This document shows, in pieces, positions 1-7,842 of a stretch of DNA of 24,001 bases; positions within the stretch are counted from its first letter, which is position 1; every line of letters begins with the position of its first letter. The stretch is from contig CALVPA010000051.1 of assembly GCA_944350395.1 (NCBI GenBank), positions 1 through 24,001 of the forward strand. Reading direction: 5' to 3'. The translations under genes and the position numbers were made by a program. The DNA is from an uncultured Bacilli bacterium (GTDB lineage Bacteria > Bacillota_I > Bacilli_A > RF39 > UBA660). Under the pieces are notes generated by a model, which saw nothing but the letters and a program-made list of their open reading frames with translations, did not search any database and was not told where the DNA came from.

Positions 1-431
1 ACTGGATAACCTTCTGGAGCCATACCGACAATACTTTCTTGTTCTGTAGCACCCCATATCATTGCCGAAATGAATAAAATTACGAAGCCCGTGATGAAAT
101 TCATAACTACACCAGCAATTAAGATTAAACATCTTTGCCATATCTTTTTATTGCACATGTAGTCATCTTTTTTAAGTTTGACGACTCCTCCATCGTCTTC
201 GTCTATTTCACCTGCAATCGCACAATAACCACCTATTGGAAATAGTCTGAGCGAATATAAAGTTGGATCATTTTTTTCTTTTTTTCTTCTAAATCCAAAC
301 AATTTAGGACCCATTCCTAAGGCAAATTCGTACACATAGCAGCCATTTTTTTTAGCTGTAATGAAATGTCCTAATTCGTGGACAAATATTAAAAATCCTA
401 AAATTAAAATAAGTAATATTAGTGCTAACAT
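1..431 (-). CDS. rseP: RIP metalloprotease RseP/RasP (site-2 protease), N-terminal part, cut by window edge
   Basis: Membrane-embedded zinc protease (M50 family) that cleaves anti-sigma factors and leftover signal peptides within the membrane. The visible 143 residues start with a hydrophobic segment carrying HELGH at about residues 18-22, the zinc-binding and catalytic motif. A stretch around 'GMGPKLFGF' and 'LRLFPIGGYCAIAGE' follows, typical of RseP rather than SpoIVFB, then a second membrane segment with 'GVVMNFITGF'. The ATG at 431 follows a GAGGAG ribosome-binding site and lies 10 bases after the cdsA stop, so the two are co-transcribed. cdsA-rseP is a common Bacillota order. The PDZ domain and the C-terminal active-site half lie outside the window. 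Family assignment is very secure. Confidence 0.95.
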   Translation of the reverse strand, partial: MLALILLILILGFLIFVHELGHFITAKKNGCYVYEFALGMGPKLFGFRRKKEKNDPTLYSLRLFPIGGYCAIAGEIDEDDGGVVKLKKDDYMCNKKIWQRCLILIAGVVMNFITGFVILFISAMIWGATEQESIVGMAPEGYP

Positions 432-441
432 AGTTCTCCTC

Positions 442-1233
442 TCATATTATACCGTACAAAAGTACAAATGTCATAGTCACAAATGTCAAACTGTCGATTC
501 TATCTAATATTCCACCATGACCTGGAATAAGATTTGAAAAATCTTTTATATCTCTGTTTCTCTTAATTGCACTATAGAATAGGTCTCCGAGTTCGCATGC
601 AATAGACAATAACAAGATTACGAAAATCACTTTATATAGTGGTGCTGCTCCTATAAATGTCATGTAATATATAGATGTAATTATGGTTCCCATTACAACG
701 CCACCTATATAACCTTCTAGACTCTTTTTAGGGCTTATTTTAGTCACTTTATGCCTGCCGATAGCCATTCCTGTAAAATATGCAAAAGTATCTGTTAAAA
801 CGGTAACCAGTATCAACATAAAAAAGTATGCTTTATCGTATATCAGTATATTTGTAATTAAATTCATGACTATACTTAAAAAAACTATAAAACTCGTTAA
901 TTCAAAAGCATCTTTAGATGTGTATTTTCCAGTATTATAATAGAATACGACTGGCAAAAACATGAGTAAAAATGCTGACATTAGATATCTATAATCTAGC
1001 CCAATCGTCAAATATAAGACATCTCTATTCGAATATAGTAAAATGAGCATCACTATTAACCCGATTACTACTACTCCTTTGGGATAATTATTTAATCCTT
1101 TTAAATTGATAATTTCTCTATAAGATAGTATTGCTATTATCCCCATAAATATTTTAAAAGGGATGCCTCCTATTACAATGAGTGGAATACATACTGCAAG
1201 CATTATAGCTGCACTTATAATTCTCTTTTTCAA
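442..1233 (-). CDS. cdsA: Phosphatidate cytidylyltransferase
   Basis: Makes CDP-diacylglycerol from phosphatidic acid and CTP, the branch point to phosphatidylglycerol and other phospholipids; integral membrane enzyme. The protein is a run of hydrophobic helices ending in the CDP-alcohol signature: SAIKR, then KDF, then PGHGGILDRID, about 15-40 residues before the C-terminus. Length (about 263-266 residues) is normal. Two starts are possible. GTG at 1242 sits inside the AGGTGA ribosome-binding site and has no good site of its own. TTG three codons later, at 1233, is correctly spaced from that site and is used here. It is preceded by spoIVFB (42-base gap to the GTG) and followed by rseP. A plain -10-like TATAAT lies just upstream, but without a -35 it is weak. 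Confidence 0.96.
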   Translation of the reverse strand: MKKRIISAAIMLAVCIPLIVIGGIPFKIFMGIIAILSYREIINLKGLNNYPKGVVVIGLIVMLILLYSNRDVLYLTIGLDYRYLMSAFLLMFLPVVFYYNTGKYTSKDAFELTSFIVFLSIVMNLITNILIYDKAYFFMLILVTVLTDTFAYFTGMAIGRHKVTKISPKKSLEGYIGGVVMGTIITSIYYMTFIGAAPLYKVIFVILLLSIACELGDLFYSAIKRNRDIKDFSNLIPGHGGILDRIDSLTFVTMTFVLLYGII

Positions 1234-1284
1234 ATCTATCACCTACTACATTATAATTTAAATCACTTAAAAAATAAAGCCTTT

Positions 1285-2040
1285 TTATATTTTTTCACGT
1301 GTATACCGTTTCTTTAAAAAAATATGCTCACATTCTCCGTATAAATAATTATTTCTGTTTTTGTACATCCCTTCTATATTTTTAATGTTAGCAATTTTAT
1401 AAAATTTAAAGTCGTGATTAAGTCTTTCCAGATAAAATTTATTTAAAATATAAATCTTATTTTTAAACTCTAAAACGCTCATAAAAATTAAGAACAAAAA
1501 AACTAATATATTATTTTTAACTATTGTCGTCTTATAGATCATTATAAAGGCTAAAATAAAAGCAGATATGATTAAACTTATTATAAAAGTTTTTTTAAAT
1601 GGGATTATTATTTCTTCTAACAATTTGAGTATTTTATAACCATCTAGTGGACATATCGGCAGCAAGTTAAAACCGATTACTATAGAATTATATGTTCTAA
1701 TTAGACTATATTTTTCATAATCTAAAATTCCGAGATTAAAAAGTGTATAAACGGTAACACCAAGTATGAGATTAAAAAGAATGCCTCCTACGGCGATTAA
1801 TAAATCTTCGAATATGTCACTCGATACATAGGAATCCATTTTCATTAAACCACCAAAAGGTAAAATAGAGATGGAAGATATTTGGCGTTTAAAATATTTT
1901 GCCATCGTTATGTGCCCACACTCGTGTACTATGATTATGATGGAAACTAAGAGAAGATATTTGAAAAATCCAGTAATCAATGAAACTGTGATAACGAAAT
2001 ATGAAAGTGGATGAACTTTTATTTTATTCCAAAACTTCAT
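1285..2040 (-). CDS. spoIVFB: SpoIVFB-type site-2 protease (sigma-K processing)
   Basis: Polytopic M50-family membrane protease of 251 residues. HECGH at residues 39-43 is the zinc site; the second conserved site is 'NLLPICPLDGYK', with Asn125 and Asp133 as likely partners. Short length, no PDZ domain, and the partner gene just upstream identify it as SpoIVFB rather than RseP. In Bacillus this enzyme sits in the outer forespore membrane and cuts pro-sigma-K in the mother cell. The start codon lies 17 bases inside the end of spoIVFA, so translation is coupled. The C-terminal 60-70 residues are basic and tyrosine-rich, where the Bacillus protein carries its ATP-binding CBS domain; no such domain is obvious here. 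Family is known; sporulation role is inferred from family and context. Confidence 0.9.
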   Translation of the reverse strand: MKFWNKIKVHPLSYFVITVSLITGFFKYLLLVSIIIIVHECGHITMAKYFKRQISSISILPFGGLMKMDSYVSSDIFEDLLIAVGGILFNLILGVTVYTLFNLGILDYEKYSLIRTYNSIVIGFNLLPICPLDGYKILKLLEEIIIPFKKTFIISLIISAFILAFIMIYKTTIVKNNILVFLFLIFMSVLEFKNKIYILNKFYLERLNHDFKFYKIANIKNIEGMYKNRNNYLYGECEHIFLKKRYTREKI

Positions 2041-2644
2041 CGTAACCTAAGTATTCACCATTTTTTAAAAATGTAAGATATAGGTTAGTTCCCTTAGCAG
2101 ATCCTAAAAATGTACCTTCACTCACGTAGTCATAAAGCGAAACTGATAAATTGTCAATATTACTATACCAGTAATCTACTTCATCTATCCCTTGCACTAT
2201 TACTGTATTCCCTAGTTCTTCTTTTTCTCCTATAAACACTACAATACCAGAAGTTATTACAGGTACCAAGTAGTTTTCTTTAACTTCTAACTGATATCCA
2301 TCTTTATAATTTTTTATGCTCTCATAAGTAAGAGTTTCATTGAAAACAGTATTTGCTTCTTCGGTGATATCTTTAAACGGTAGAACACTTCCAAAATATT
2401 TATTATATAGATTAGTTATCTTGCTAAAAGATATATTTTTTTTAAGGACGTCATTACTAACAAATTCACTTATCTTATTACTACTATTAGTTGCTATTAT
2501 AAATCCAAAAAATAAAATTACTGAAATGAGTATTCTTGTGATGAGATTGTTTATATAATTGTTCGGCTTTTGAAAGTTTTCATTATTTACTTTAAATTTT
2601 TTTTTGTTTTTAAGTCTCATTTTCACTGCTTTGTATTCGTCCAT
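2024..2644 (-). CDS. spoIVFA: SpoIVFA-like membrane protein with degenerate LytM/M23 domain
   Basis: A 206-residue protein with a basic cytoplasmic N-terminus, one membrane helix at about residues 35-52, a linker, and a C-terminal LytM/M23-like beta domain from about residue 130 ('TSGIVVFIGEKEELGNTVIVQG' region through 'NGEYLGYDEVLE'). The usual M23 zinc ligands are absent, so it should not be a peptidase. This is the organisation of SpoIVFA, which tethers and inhibits SpoIVFB until a forespore signal arrives. Direct 17-base overlap with spoIVFB supports this. ATG at 2644 has a good GGGTGAG site. The upstream gap of about 45 bases has TATGAT as a possible -10 but no convincing -35. The Bacillus protein is longer (about 264 residues). 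Confidence 0.85.
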   Translation of the reverse strand: MDEYKAVKMRLKNKKKFKVNNENFQKPNNYINNLITRILISVILFFGFIIATNSSNKISEFVSNDVLKKNISFSKITNLYNKYFGSVLPFKDITEEANTVFNETLTYESIKNYKDGYQLEVKENYLVPVITSGIVVFIGEKEELGNTVIVQGIDEVDYWYSNIDNLSVSLYDYVSEGTFLGSAKGTNLYLTFLKNGEYLGYDEVLE

Positions 2645-2689
2645 AATCTCACCCTATTTAATCATATTTGGTAAAATTATTTTTAACAC

Positions 2690-2715
2690 AAAAAAAGACT
2701 AAGCTATGTTAGTCT
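2690..2715 (-). terminator. Rho-independent terminator of the phosphoglucomutase operon
   Basis: Read on the minus strand, a perfect 7-bp stem AGACTAA/TTAGTCT with a 6-base loop is followed by seven T. The stem includes part of the stop codon of the phosphoglucomutase gene. Confidence 0.85.
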
Positions 2716-4084
2716 AAAGAAGTGAATTTATCAAATTCATATATTCCGTTTTAATTTTCTCTAATCTCTCTTCGCTTTTTGCTTCGAATCTAGTAGTAAG
2801 GTTTGGACCTGTATTAGATGCACGAACTAGAGCCCATCCGTCGTCATAAGTTACTCTGACGCCATCTATAGTATTTACATCTAGCCCTTTGTTTTTACAG
2901 TATTCGCGAACCTTTTCTACTATGGCAAATTTTTTATCTTCTGTTGTTGGAATTTTTATTTCAGGAGTACTGTAATATTTATTCAAATGGGCATATAGTT
3001 CGCTCGCTGTTTTTTGATCTTTAGACAAAATCTCTAAAAATCTTAGTCCAGCATATATGCCATCGTCAAATCCATCCCATCTATCTCTAAAGAATACGTG
3101 ACCCGATAATTCACCACCAAATGCTAAATCCATCTCTTTTATCTTATTCTTTTGATATGAGTTGCCAGTTCTATATATAAAAGGTGTACCACCCAATCTT
3201 TTGATTTCATCTTCTAATTGTTTAGAACATTTGACATCGAATAGTGCAGTCTTATTTTTAGACTTTGCCATTAAGTCGTCCCAAACTATCGCCATAAAGG
3301 TATCTATATTTATAATGTTACCTTTTTCATCTACTAACCCGACTCTATCTCCGTCTCCATCTAAAGCGATGCCAGCATCAGCTTTTAATTCTAAAACTTT
3401 CTTTTGTAATTCTTCCATATTTTTAGGAACACTAGGATCTGGATGATGATTTGGAAAACTGCCATCTGAAATATCGTTTATATAGGTTACATCAAGATTT
3501 TTAAAACTCTTAAACACATCTTTTACTATTATAGATGGAGTTGCATTAGCTGGGTCTACTACTACTTTAAGTTTTCTCCTTATATTTATATCTTCGGTAA
3601 TTCTCTTTAAATACTCATCCCTTATATCGACTTTTTTAATAGTTCCACATCCCGAGGCGTATTTTTTAGAAACTGCTAAATCGTAGAGTTTTCGAATATC
3701 TTCTCCGCAAGCATTATCATAATTATCTAGAGCGATTTTAAATCCGTTATCGCCTACAGGATTATGGCTCGCTGTTACCATTACTCCTGTGTCAATTTTT
3801 AAATAAAGACACGCAAAGTAGTACATAGGAGTAGTGACTAGTCCTAAGTAGTTTACATCTATTCCAGTTTCAGTTATTCCCTTTAAAAGAGCGTTAGTGA
3901 GCACTTCTCCGCTAAGCCTATTGTCGTGACCAACTACACAAATGTTTTTACCCATCGATTTAATTTTGGTACCATATGTTAGTCCGATTGTATACGCAGT
4001 ATCCTCATCTATTTGAGTTTCGTATTCTCCCCTTATGTCGTATTCTCTAAAAATTGTTTTATTAATCTCATCTTTTATTTTCAT
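2714..4084 (-). CDS. Phosphomannomutase/phosphoglucomutase
   Basis: Alpha-D-phosphohexomutase interconverting the 1- and 6-phosphates of glucose and/or mannose, feeding nucleotide-sugar and cell-envelope synthesis; cytosolic. With the start used here (456 residues) the landmarks are: active-site phosphoserine loop TASHNP at about residues 104-109, metal loop DGDGDR at about 242-247, sugar-binding GELSGH at about 324-329, and phosphate-binding 'RASNTGPNLTTRFEA' at about 418-432. The frame runs on upstream for 21 codons inside the preceding gene with an odd cysteine-rich stretch (MHCCC). ATG at 4084 is preferred: it overlaps the upstream TGA by one base (TGATG), indicating translational coupling. 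Substrate preference (glucose or mannose, manB/pgcA type) cannot be settled from sequence. Confidence 0.93.
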   Translation of the reverse strand: MKIKDEINKTIFREYDIRGEYETQIDEDTAYTIGLTYGTKIKSMGKNICVVGHDNRLSGEVLTNALLKGITETGIDVNYLGLVTTPMYYFACLYLKIDTGVMVTASHNPVGDNGFKIALDNYDNACGEDIRKLYDLAVSKKYASGCGTIKKVDIRDEYLKRITEDINIRRKLKVVVDPANATPSIIVKDVFKSFKNLDVTYINDISDGSFPNHHPDPSVPKNMEELQKKVLELKADAGIALDGDGDRVGLVDEKGNIINIDTFMAIVWDDLMAKSKNKTALFDVKCSKQLEDEIKRLGGTPFIYRTGNSYQKNKIKEMDLAFGGELSGHVFFRDRWDGFDDGIYAGLRFLEILSKDQKTASELYAHLNKYYSTPEIKIPTTEDKKFAIVEKVREYCKNKGLDVNTIDGVRVTYDDGWALVRASNTGPNLTTRFEAKSEERLEKIKTEYMNLINSLL

Positions 4085-4599
4085 CAGTTCAATATTCCTT
4101 TCAATATTCCGAACGAAAAAATCATCATTATTACAGCAGCAATGCATACTCCGAGTAGTGCCGCAATAAAACTCTTTTTCTTATCCATGTCGAGCAGACT
4201 TGCAATAAAACATCCGGTCCAAGCTCCACTACCAGGTAGTGGCACTGCGACAAATAACATTAGACCTAAATATCCATATTTTTCAATGCTACCTTTTTTG
4301 CTGAGAGCCTTTTTTTTCCACCAATCAACTGCTTTTTTAAATACTTTGATTTTCGATATCAAGTTTAGTATCGCATCCATTAAAAATAAGGCAACAGGTA
4401 TAACGAGAATATTTGCAATTAGGCATACGATTAAACTCGAAATGGGATCTATATCCAAAAGTGATGCCGCAATTAATCCGCCTCTTAATTCTAGTATTGG
4501 CATCAATGATAGGAAAAATATGAATATATATTTCCCGTATACACTAGTTATAAAACCTCCAAATATTCCTATTAAAGATTTAACTAATTTGTCTGCCAT
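4084..4599 (-). CDS. Small multi-drug export family membrane protein (PF06695/COG2426 type)
   Basis: A 171-residue integral membrane protein. Recognisable family marks are 'PILELRGG' near residue 35, 'NILVIPVALFLMDAI', and 'LFVAVPLPGSGAWTGCFIASLL' at about residues 105-126, followed by a terminal hydrophobic helix. The family is annotated as putative small multidrug exporters, but I know of no firm substrate, so the function is open; the conserved PLPGSGAWTG re-entrant-like segment suggests a transporter. ATG at 4599 has a strong GAGGTGA site. It is the first gene of a two-gene unit with the phosphohexomutase, sharing one base. Own promoter at 4642-4671. Confidence 0.85.
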   Translation of the reverse strand: MADKLVKSLIGIFGGFITSVYGKYIFIFFLSLMPILELRGGLIAASLLDIDPISSLIVCLIANILVIPVALFLMDAILNLISKIKVFKKAVDWWKKKALSKKGSIEKYGYLGLMLFVAVPLPGSGAWTGCFIASLLDMDKKKSFIAALLGVCIAAVIMMIFSFGILKGILN

Positions 4600-4641
4600 A
4601 ATTTCACCTCAATAAAATCTATATTTTTAATTACCAGTAAT

Positions 4642-4671
4642 ATTATATCTAAGTTGGACTTTAATTGTAAA
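4642..4671 (-). promoter_or_regulatory. Sigma-A-type promoter for the exporter-phosphohexomutase unit
   Basis: Minus-strand TTTACA (4666-4671), 18-base spacer, TATAAT (4642-4647), about 45 bases before the ATG at 4599. Confidence 0.7.
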
Positions 4672-4672
4672 G

Positions 4673-4697
4673 AAAAAAGACGTCTTTTGACATCTTT
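4673..4697 (-). terminator. Rho-independent terminator after glyQS
   Basis: Minus-strand stem AAAGATGTC/GACGTCTTT (one T-G wobble), AAAA loop, followed by a T run. It overlaps the glyQS stop codon. Confidence 0.8.
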
Positions 4698-6075
4698 ATA
4701 ATTTTATCTTTTTGTTTATGTAATCCTTTAGTTCACTTACTGGCAATTTTATTTGCTTCATAGTATCTCTATCCCTCAGAGTAACTGTATCGTTATTAAG
4801 CGTTTCATCGTCGATTGTTATAGCATAAGGTGTTCCTATTGCATCACTTCTCCTATAACGTTTTCCAATACTTCCCGTTTCATCATAAGTTACTGGAAAT
4901 TCTGAACATAGTATGCTGTAAATTTCTTTTGCCTTATCGCTGTGAAGCTTTTTAATTAAAGGCAGTATAGTTAGTTTATAAGGAGCAAGTGCTGGATGAA
5001 GGTGCATAACTTCTCTAGAGTCACCGTTTTCTAATTCTTCTACATCGTATGCATCGCACATAACTGCTAAAATAAGTCTATCTAATCCGACAGATGGCTC
5101 TATTACGTAAGGGATGTATTTTTCATTTGTCTCTGGATCTAAGTATCTCAAATCGACTTTTGAGTGTTCCATATGTGTAGATAAATCGTAATCAGTTCTG
5201 TCTGCAATTCCCCAGAGTTCACCCCAGCCCATAGGATATTTATACTCTATATCAGTAGTTGCCTTGCTATAAAAAGATAATTCCTCTTTCTTGTGGTCTC
5301 TAAAACGAAGACTTTCTTTCTTTATACCGATTGTTTTTAAAAAGTCCATACACGAATTTTTATAAAAGCCAAACCACTCTAAATCAGTGTTAGGTTTACA
5401 GAAGAACTCAAGTTCCATTTGTTCGAATTCTCTAACTCTAAATATGAAGTTTCCAGGTGTAATCTCATTTCTAAAAGATTTACCGATTTGTCCTATTCCA
5501 AATGGGACTTTTAGGCGCATAGATCTTTGTACATTATTAAAGTTTACAAATATTCCTTGAGCAGTCTCTCCTCTTAAATAGACTGTGCTCTTAGTATCTT
5601 CCGTTACACCTAATTTAGTTTCAAATAATAAATTAAACTTTCTAATCGGAGTAAATTCAGTGCTACCACAAACTGGACAAGTAATTCCGTTTTCTCTTAT
5701 AAATTCTTCTAATTTTTCATTGTTCCAACCGTCTCCAGTTTCTTCTCCGTGAGTAAATTCTTCTACTAATTTGTCAGCACGGTGTCTACTCTTACATTTT
5801 TTACAGTCTATTAGAGGATCTGCAAAATTTGCAACGTGGCCACTAGCCACCCATACTTCGGGATTCATCAAAATAGCTGCATCTAATCCTACGTTATAAA
5901 TATTTTCTTGTATAAATTTTTGATTCCAAGCTTTTTTAATGTTTTCTTTTAGTTCTCTACCTAAAGGACCGTAATCCCAAGTATTAGATAATCCTCCATA
6001 AATCTCACTACCCTGAAAAATGTATCCATACTGTTTAGAATAAGCGACTATATCTTCCATTTTTAAATTTTTCAT
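4696..6075 (-). CDS. glyQS: Glycyl-tRNA synthetase, single-chain (alpha-2) type
   Basis: Class II synthetase that charges tRNA-Gly. At 459 residues it is the dimeric single-chain form common in Bacilli and Mollicutes, not the two-gene alpha/beta form. Visible parts: class II motif 1 region near residues 35-60; an insertion zinc site with CKKC (91, 94) and CPVC (133, 136); motif 2 with FRNE at 201-204 and 'VREFEQMELEFF' after it; motif 3 'GLDRLILAV' around Arg333; anticodon-binding domain from about 360 to the end. The ATG at 6075 follows an AAGGAGG site that overlaps the stop codon of the RNase J-like gene, so the two are co-translated. No T-box leader is present, and the gene relies on the upstream promoter at 7768-7796. 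Confidence 0.97.
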   Translation of the reverse strand: MKNLKMEDIVAYSKQYGYIFQGSEIYGGLSNTWDYGPLGRELKENIKKAWNQKFIQENIYNVGLDAAILMNPEVWVASGHVANFADPLIDCKKCKSRHRADKLVEEFTHGEETGDGWNNEKLEEFIRENGITCPVCGSTEFTPIRKFNLLFETKLGVTEDTKSTVYLRGETAQGIFVNFNNVQRSMRLKVPFGIGQIGKSFRNEITPGNFIFRVREFEQMELEFFCKPNTDLEWFGFYKNSCMDFLKTIGIKKESLRFRDHKKEELSFYSKATTDIEYKYPMGWGELWGIADRTDYDLSTHMEHSKVDLRYLDPETNEKYIPYVIEPSVGLDRLILAVMCDAYDVEELENGDSREVMHLHPALAPYKLTILPLIKKLHSDKAKEIYSILCSEFPVTYDETGSIGKRYRRSDAIGTPYAITIDDETLNNDTVTLRDRDTMKQIKLPVSELKDYINKKIKL

Positions 6076-6085
6076 TTTTTCCTCC

Positions 6086-7717
6086 TTAAATTTCTTGTAT
6101 AACAGCGATTATCATAGGTTTAGACTCTGTTTCTTCATAGAAATATTTACTCAGTTCATCTCTTATTTCAGATTTTATATTGTTGTAATCGACTGTTTCA
6201 CTCGTCTTATTTCTTTCAATTATATTAGTACTAATTTTTTTAATCTCCGCTATTATTTCACTAGAATCTTTTACATATATAAATCCTCTAGTAGTGACTT
6301 CTGGTCCAACTAATATCTCTTTAGTTTTCTTAGATAAACTAGCACTTATTAGCACTATTCCATTTTCTCCTAAAACTTCTCTATCTTTTATTACTAATTC
6401 GCCGACATCTTCTCCGATTGAACCATCTATCAAAGTGTCGTTTACTTTGATAATTTCTGTTTTATCAATTAGTTTGCCATTTTCAAATATAGCCATTTCA
6501 CCATTTTGTTTTAGAATAATATTTTCATTTGGTATTCCCAAAGACGATGCCAAATTAGCGTTACCAACCATGTATCTGTATTCGCCTTCGACAGGCATAT
6601 AATATTTAGGTTTTAATAAATCTATAAGCATCATGAGATCCTCACTGCTCGCATGGTGCAATATACTTCTATCTTTAGGTATAGCATACGATTCGATGTT
6701 CATAAGTGCTAATTCGTTTTGCATATCTACTAATGTTTTTTCATTATAATCATATATGGGTTCAGCAAACAAAATAGTATCTGTATGTTTGAGAGTTAAA
6801 AATTTGTCGTAACCACCTATAATCTTTTTTATATTATGATATTGGTTCTTTTTATCATCGCATATTAGAATGATAGAATTTTTATCATCTATATTTTCTA
6901 AACTACCTATCAAATTAGGTTTTACGATTAAATATTTGCCATCTATAGCCATGTTAATAAGACTTTGAAGTTTATGACCCATTATTACTACTTTTCTATG
7001 CGAATTCACTAAAGAATTAAATATTTCTTGAATAGTATACAAATGATCATCAAATAGACTTATCAAAACTCTGCCTTCGCTCTTATTAATAATGTCCGTA
7101 TAAAATTTTTCGAATTTGTGATTAGGAGAGGTATGCCCTATTCTTTCAGAAAAAGAAGATTCACTAAGTAAACATAAGACACCTAGTTTTCCTACATACG
7201 CAATTTTCCCTAAGTCCATACTGTAGCTGTTCGTCATACTAGAGTCTATTATAAAATCACCAGTATAGACTATAGCACCATCTTTAGTATTTACGACATA
7301 CATGACAGAATCTGGTACAGAATGATTTACATTTATTGGGAATACGCTAACTGAACCAAAATTAATCTTATGATGGGCAGTTATCTCTATAATATTACCC
7401 TCAAATCCTTGTAATTTTAAATATTCAATAGTGTATTTGGTTGCAAATATTTTAATTTTAGGAAGTATTTTTACTAAATCGAACACTGCACCAGCATTTT
7501 CTGGATGAGCGTGAGTTAAAAATAGTCCTTTGATTCTTTTTTTATTCTTTATTAAATATTCATAATCAGGTATGATATAATCTATTCCATACATCTGCTC
7601 ACTTACAAATTTAATTCCTGCATCAAAAATAAATAACGAATTATCTACTTCGATGATATAGGTGTTTTTACCATTTTCATTTAGGCCACCTAAAGCCATT
7701 ATTTTTATTTTACTCAT
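6086..7717 (-). CDS. rnjB: RNase J2-like beta-CASP protein with degraded active site
   Basis: A 543-residue metallo-beta-lactamase/beta-CASP protein of the RNase J family (mRNA decay and rRNA maturation in Bacillota). The fold is clear: 'ALGGLNENGKN' at the N-terminus, 'HSVPDS' at 132-137, YTGDF at 151-155, and a C-terminal domain ending 'KPMIIAVIQEI'. Several catalytic positions differ from RNase J1. HxHxDH is HAHPEN (69-74), GSQGEP in the beta-CASP domain is missing, HVSGH is HHASS (354-358), and the late metal-ligand His of 'PVHGEYR' is Glu377 ('PVEGEYR'). From memory, Bacillus RNase J2 shows the same HxHxEN change and lacks that His, so this is most likely a J2-type partner with little or no activity of its own. 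A J1 partner is not in this window. ATG at 7717 has an AAAGGAA site. Confidence 0.85.
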   Translation of the reverse strand: MSKIKIMALGGLNENGKNTYIIEVDNSLFIFDAGIKFVSEQMYGIDYIIPDYEYLIKNKKRIKGLFLTHAHPENAGAVFDLVKILPKIKIFATKYTIEYLKLQGFEGNIIEITAHHKINFGSVSVFPINVNHSVPDSVMYVVNTKDGAIVYTGDFIIDSSMTNSYSMDLGKIAYVGKLGVLCLLSESSFSERIGHTSPNHKFEKFYTDIINKSEGRVLISLFDDHLYTIQEIFNSLVNSHRKVVIMGHKLQSLINMAIDGKYLIVKPNLIGSLENIDDKNSIILICDDKKNQYHNIKKIIGGYDKFLTLKHTDTILFAEPIYDYNEKTLVDMQNELALMNIESYAIPKDRSILHHASSEDLMMLIDLLKPKYYMPVEGEYRYMVGNANLASSLGIPNENIILKQNGEMAIFENGKLIDKTEIIKVNDTLIDGSIGEDVGELVIKDREVLGENGIVLISASLSKKTKEILVGPEVTTRGFIYVKDSSEIIAEIKKISTNIIERNKTSETVDYNNIKSEIRDELSKYFYEETESKPMIIAVIQEI

Positions 7718-7767
7718 ATATATTTCCTTTCTTTAATTAAAAAATTAAAAAGTTATTAGATACAAGT

Positions 7768-7796
7768 ATTATAACAGAATAATGAGTAAATGTCTA
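7768..7796 (-). promoter_or_regulatory. Sigma-A-type promoter for rnjB-glyQS
   Basis: Minus-strand TAGACA (7791-7796), 17-base spacer, TATAAT (7768-7773). Predicted start is about 40-45 bases before the ATG. Confidence 0.8.
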
Positions 7797-7810
7797 TGAA
7801 ATGAAAAGAA

Positions 7811-7842
7811 TGAGAAAAAAGCATTAGTTTGCTTCTTTCTCA
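7811..7842 (-). terminator. Rho-independent terminator after the NodB-like gene
   Basis: Minus-strand stem GAGAAAGAAGC/GCTTTTTTCTC (11 bp with one G-T wobble) and an 8-base loop; the T run is part of the 3' arm. It starts inside the last codons of the gene ending at 7824. Confidence 0.75.

Noticed and set aside
1243..1284. Promoter or terminator between spoIVFB and cdsA
   Set aside because: A TATAAT is present but without a -35 and so near the start that the ribosome-binding site would hardly be transcribed; the AT dyad there is too weak to call.
4085..4147. N-terminal extension of the phosphohexomutase beginning MHCCC
   Set aside because: It lies inside the preceding gene; ATG at 4084 is coupled to that gene's stop and gives the normal protein.
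4013..4615. 200-codon plus-strand ORF
   Set aside because: Antisense shadow of the exporter-family gene, whose minus-strand protein has clear family motifs.
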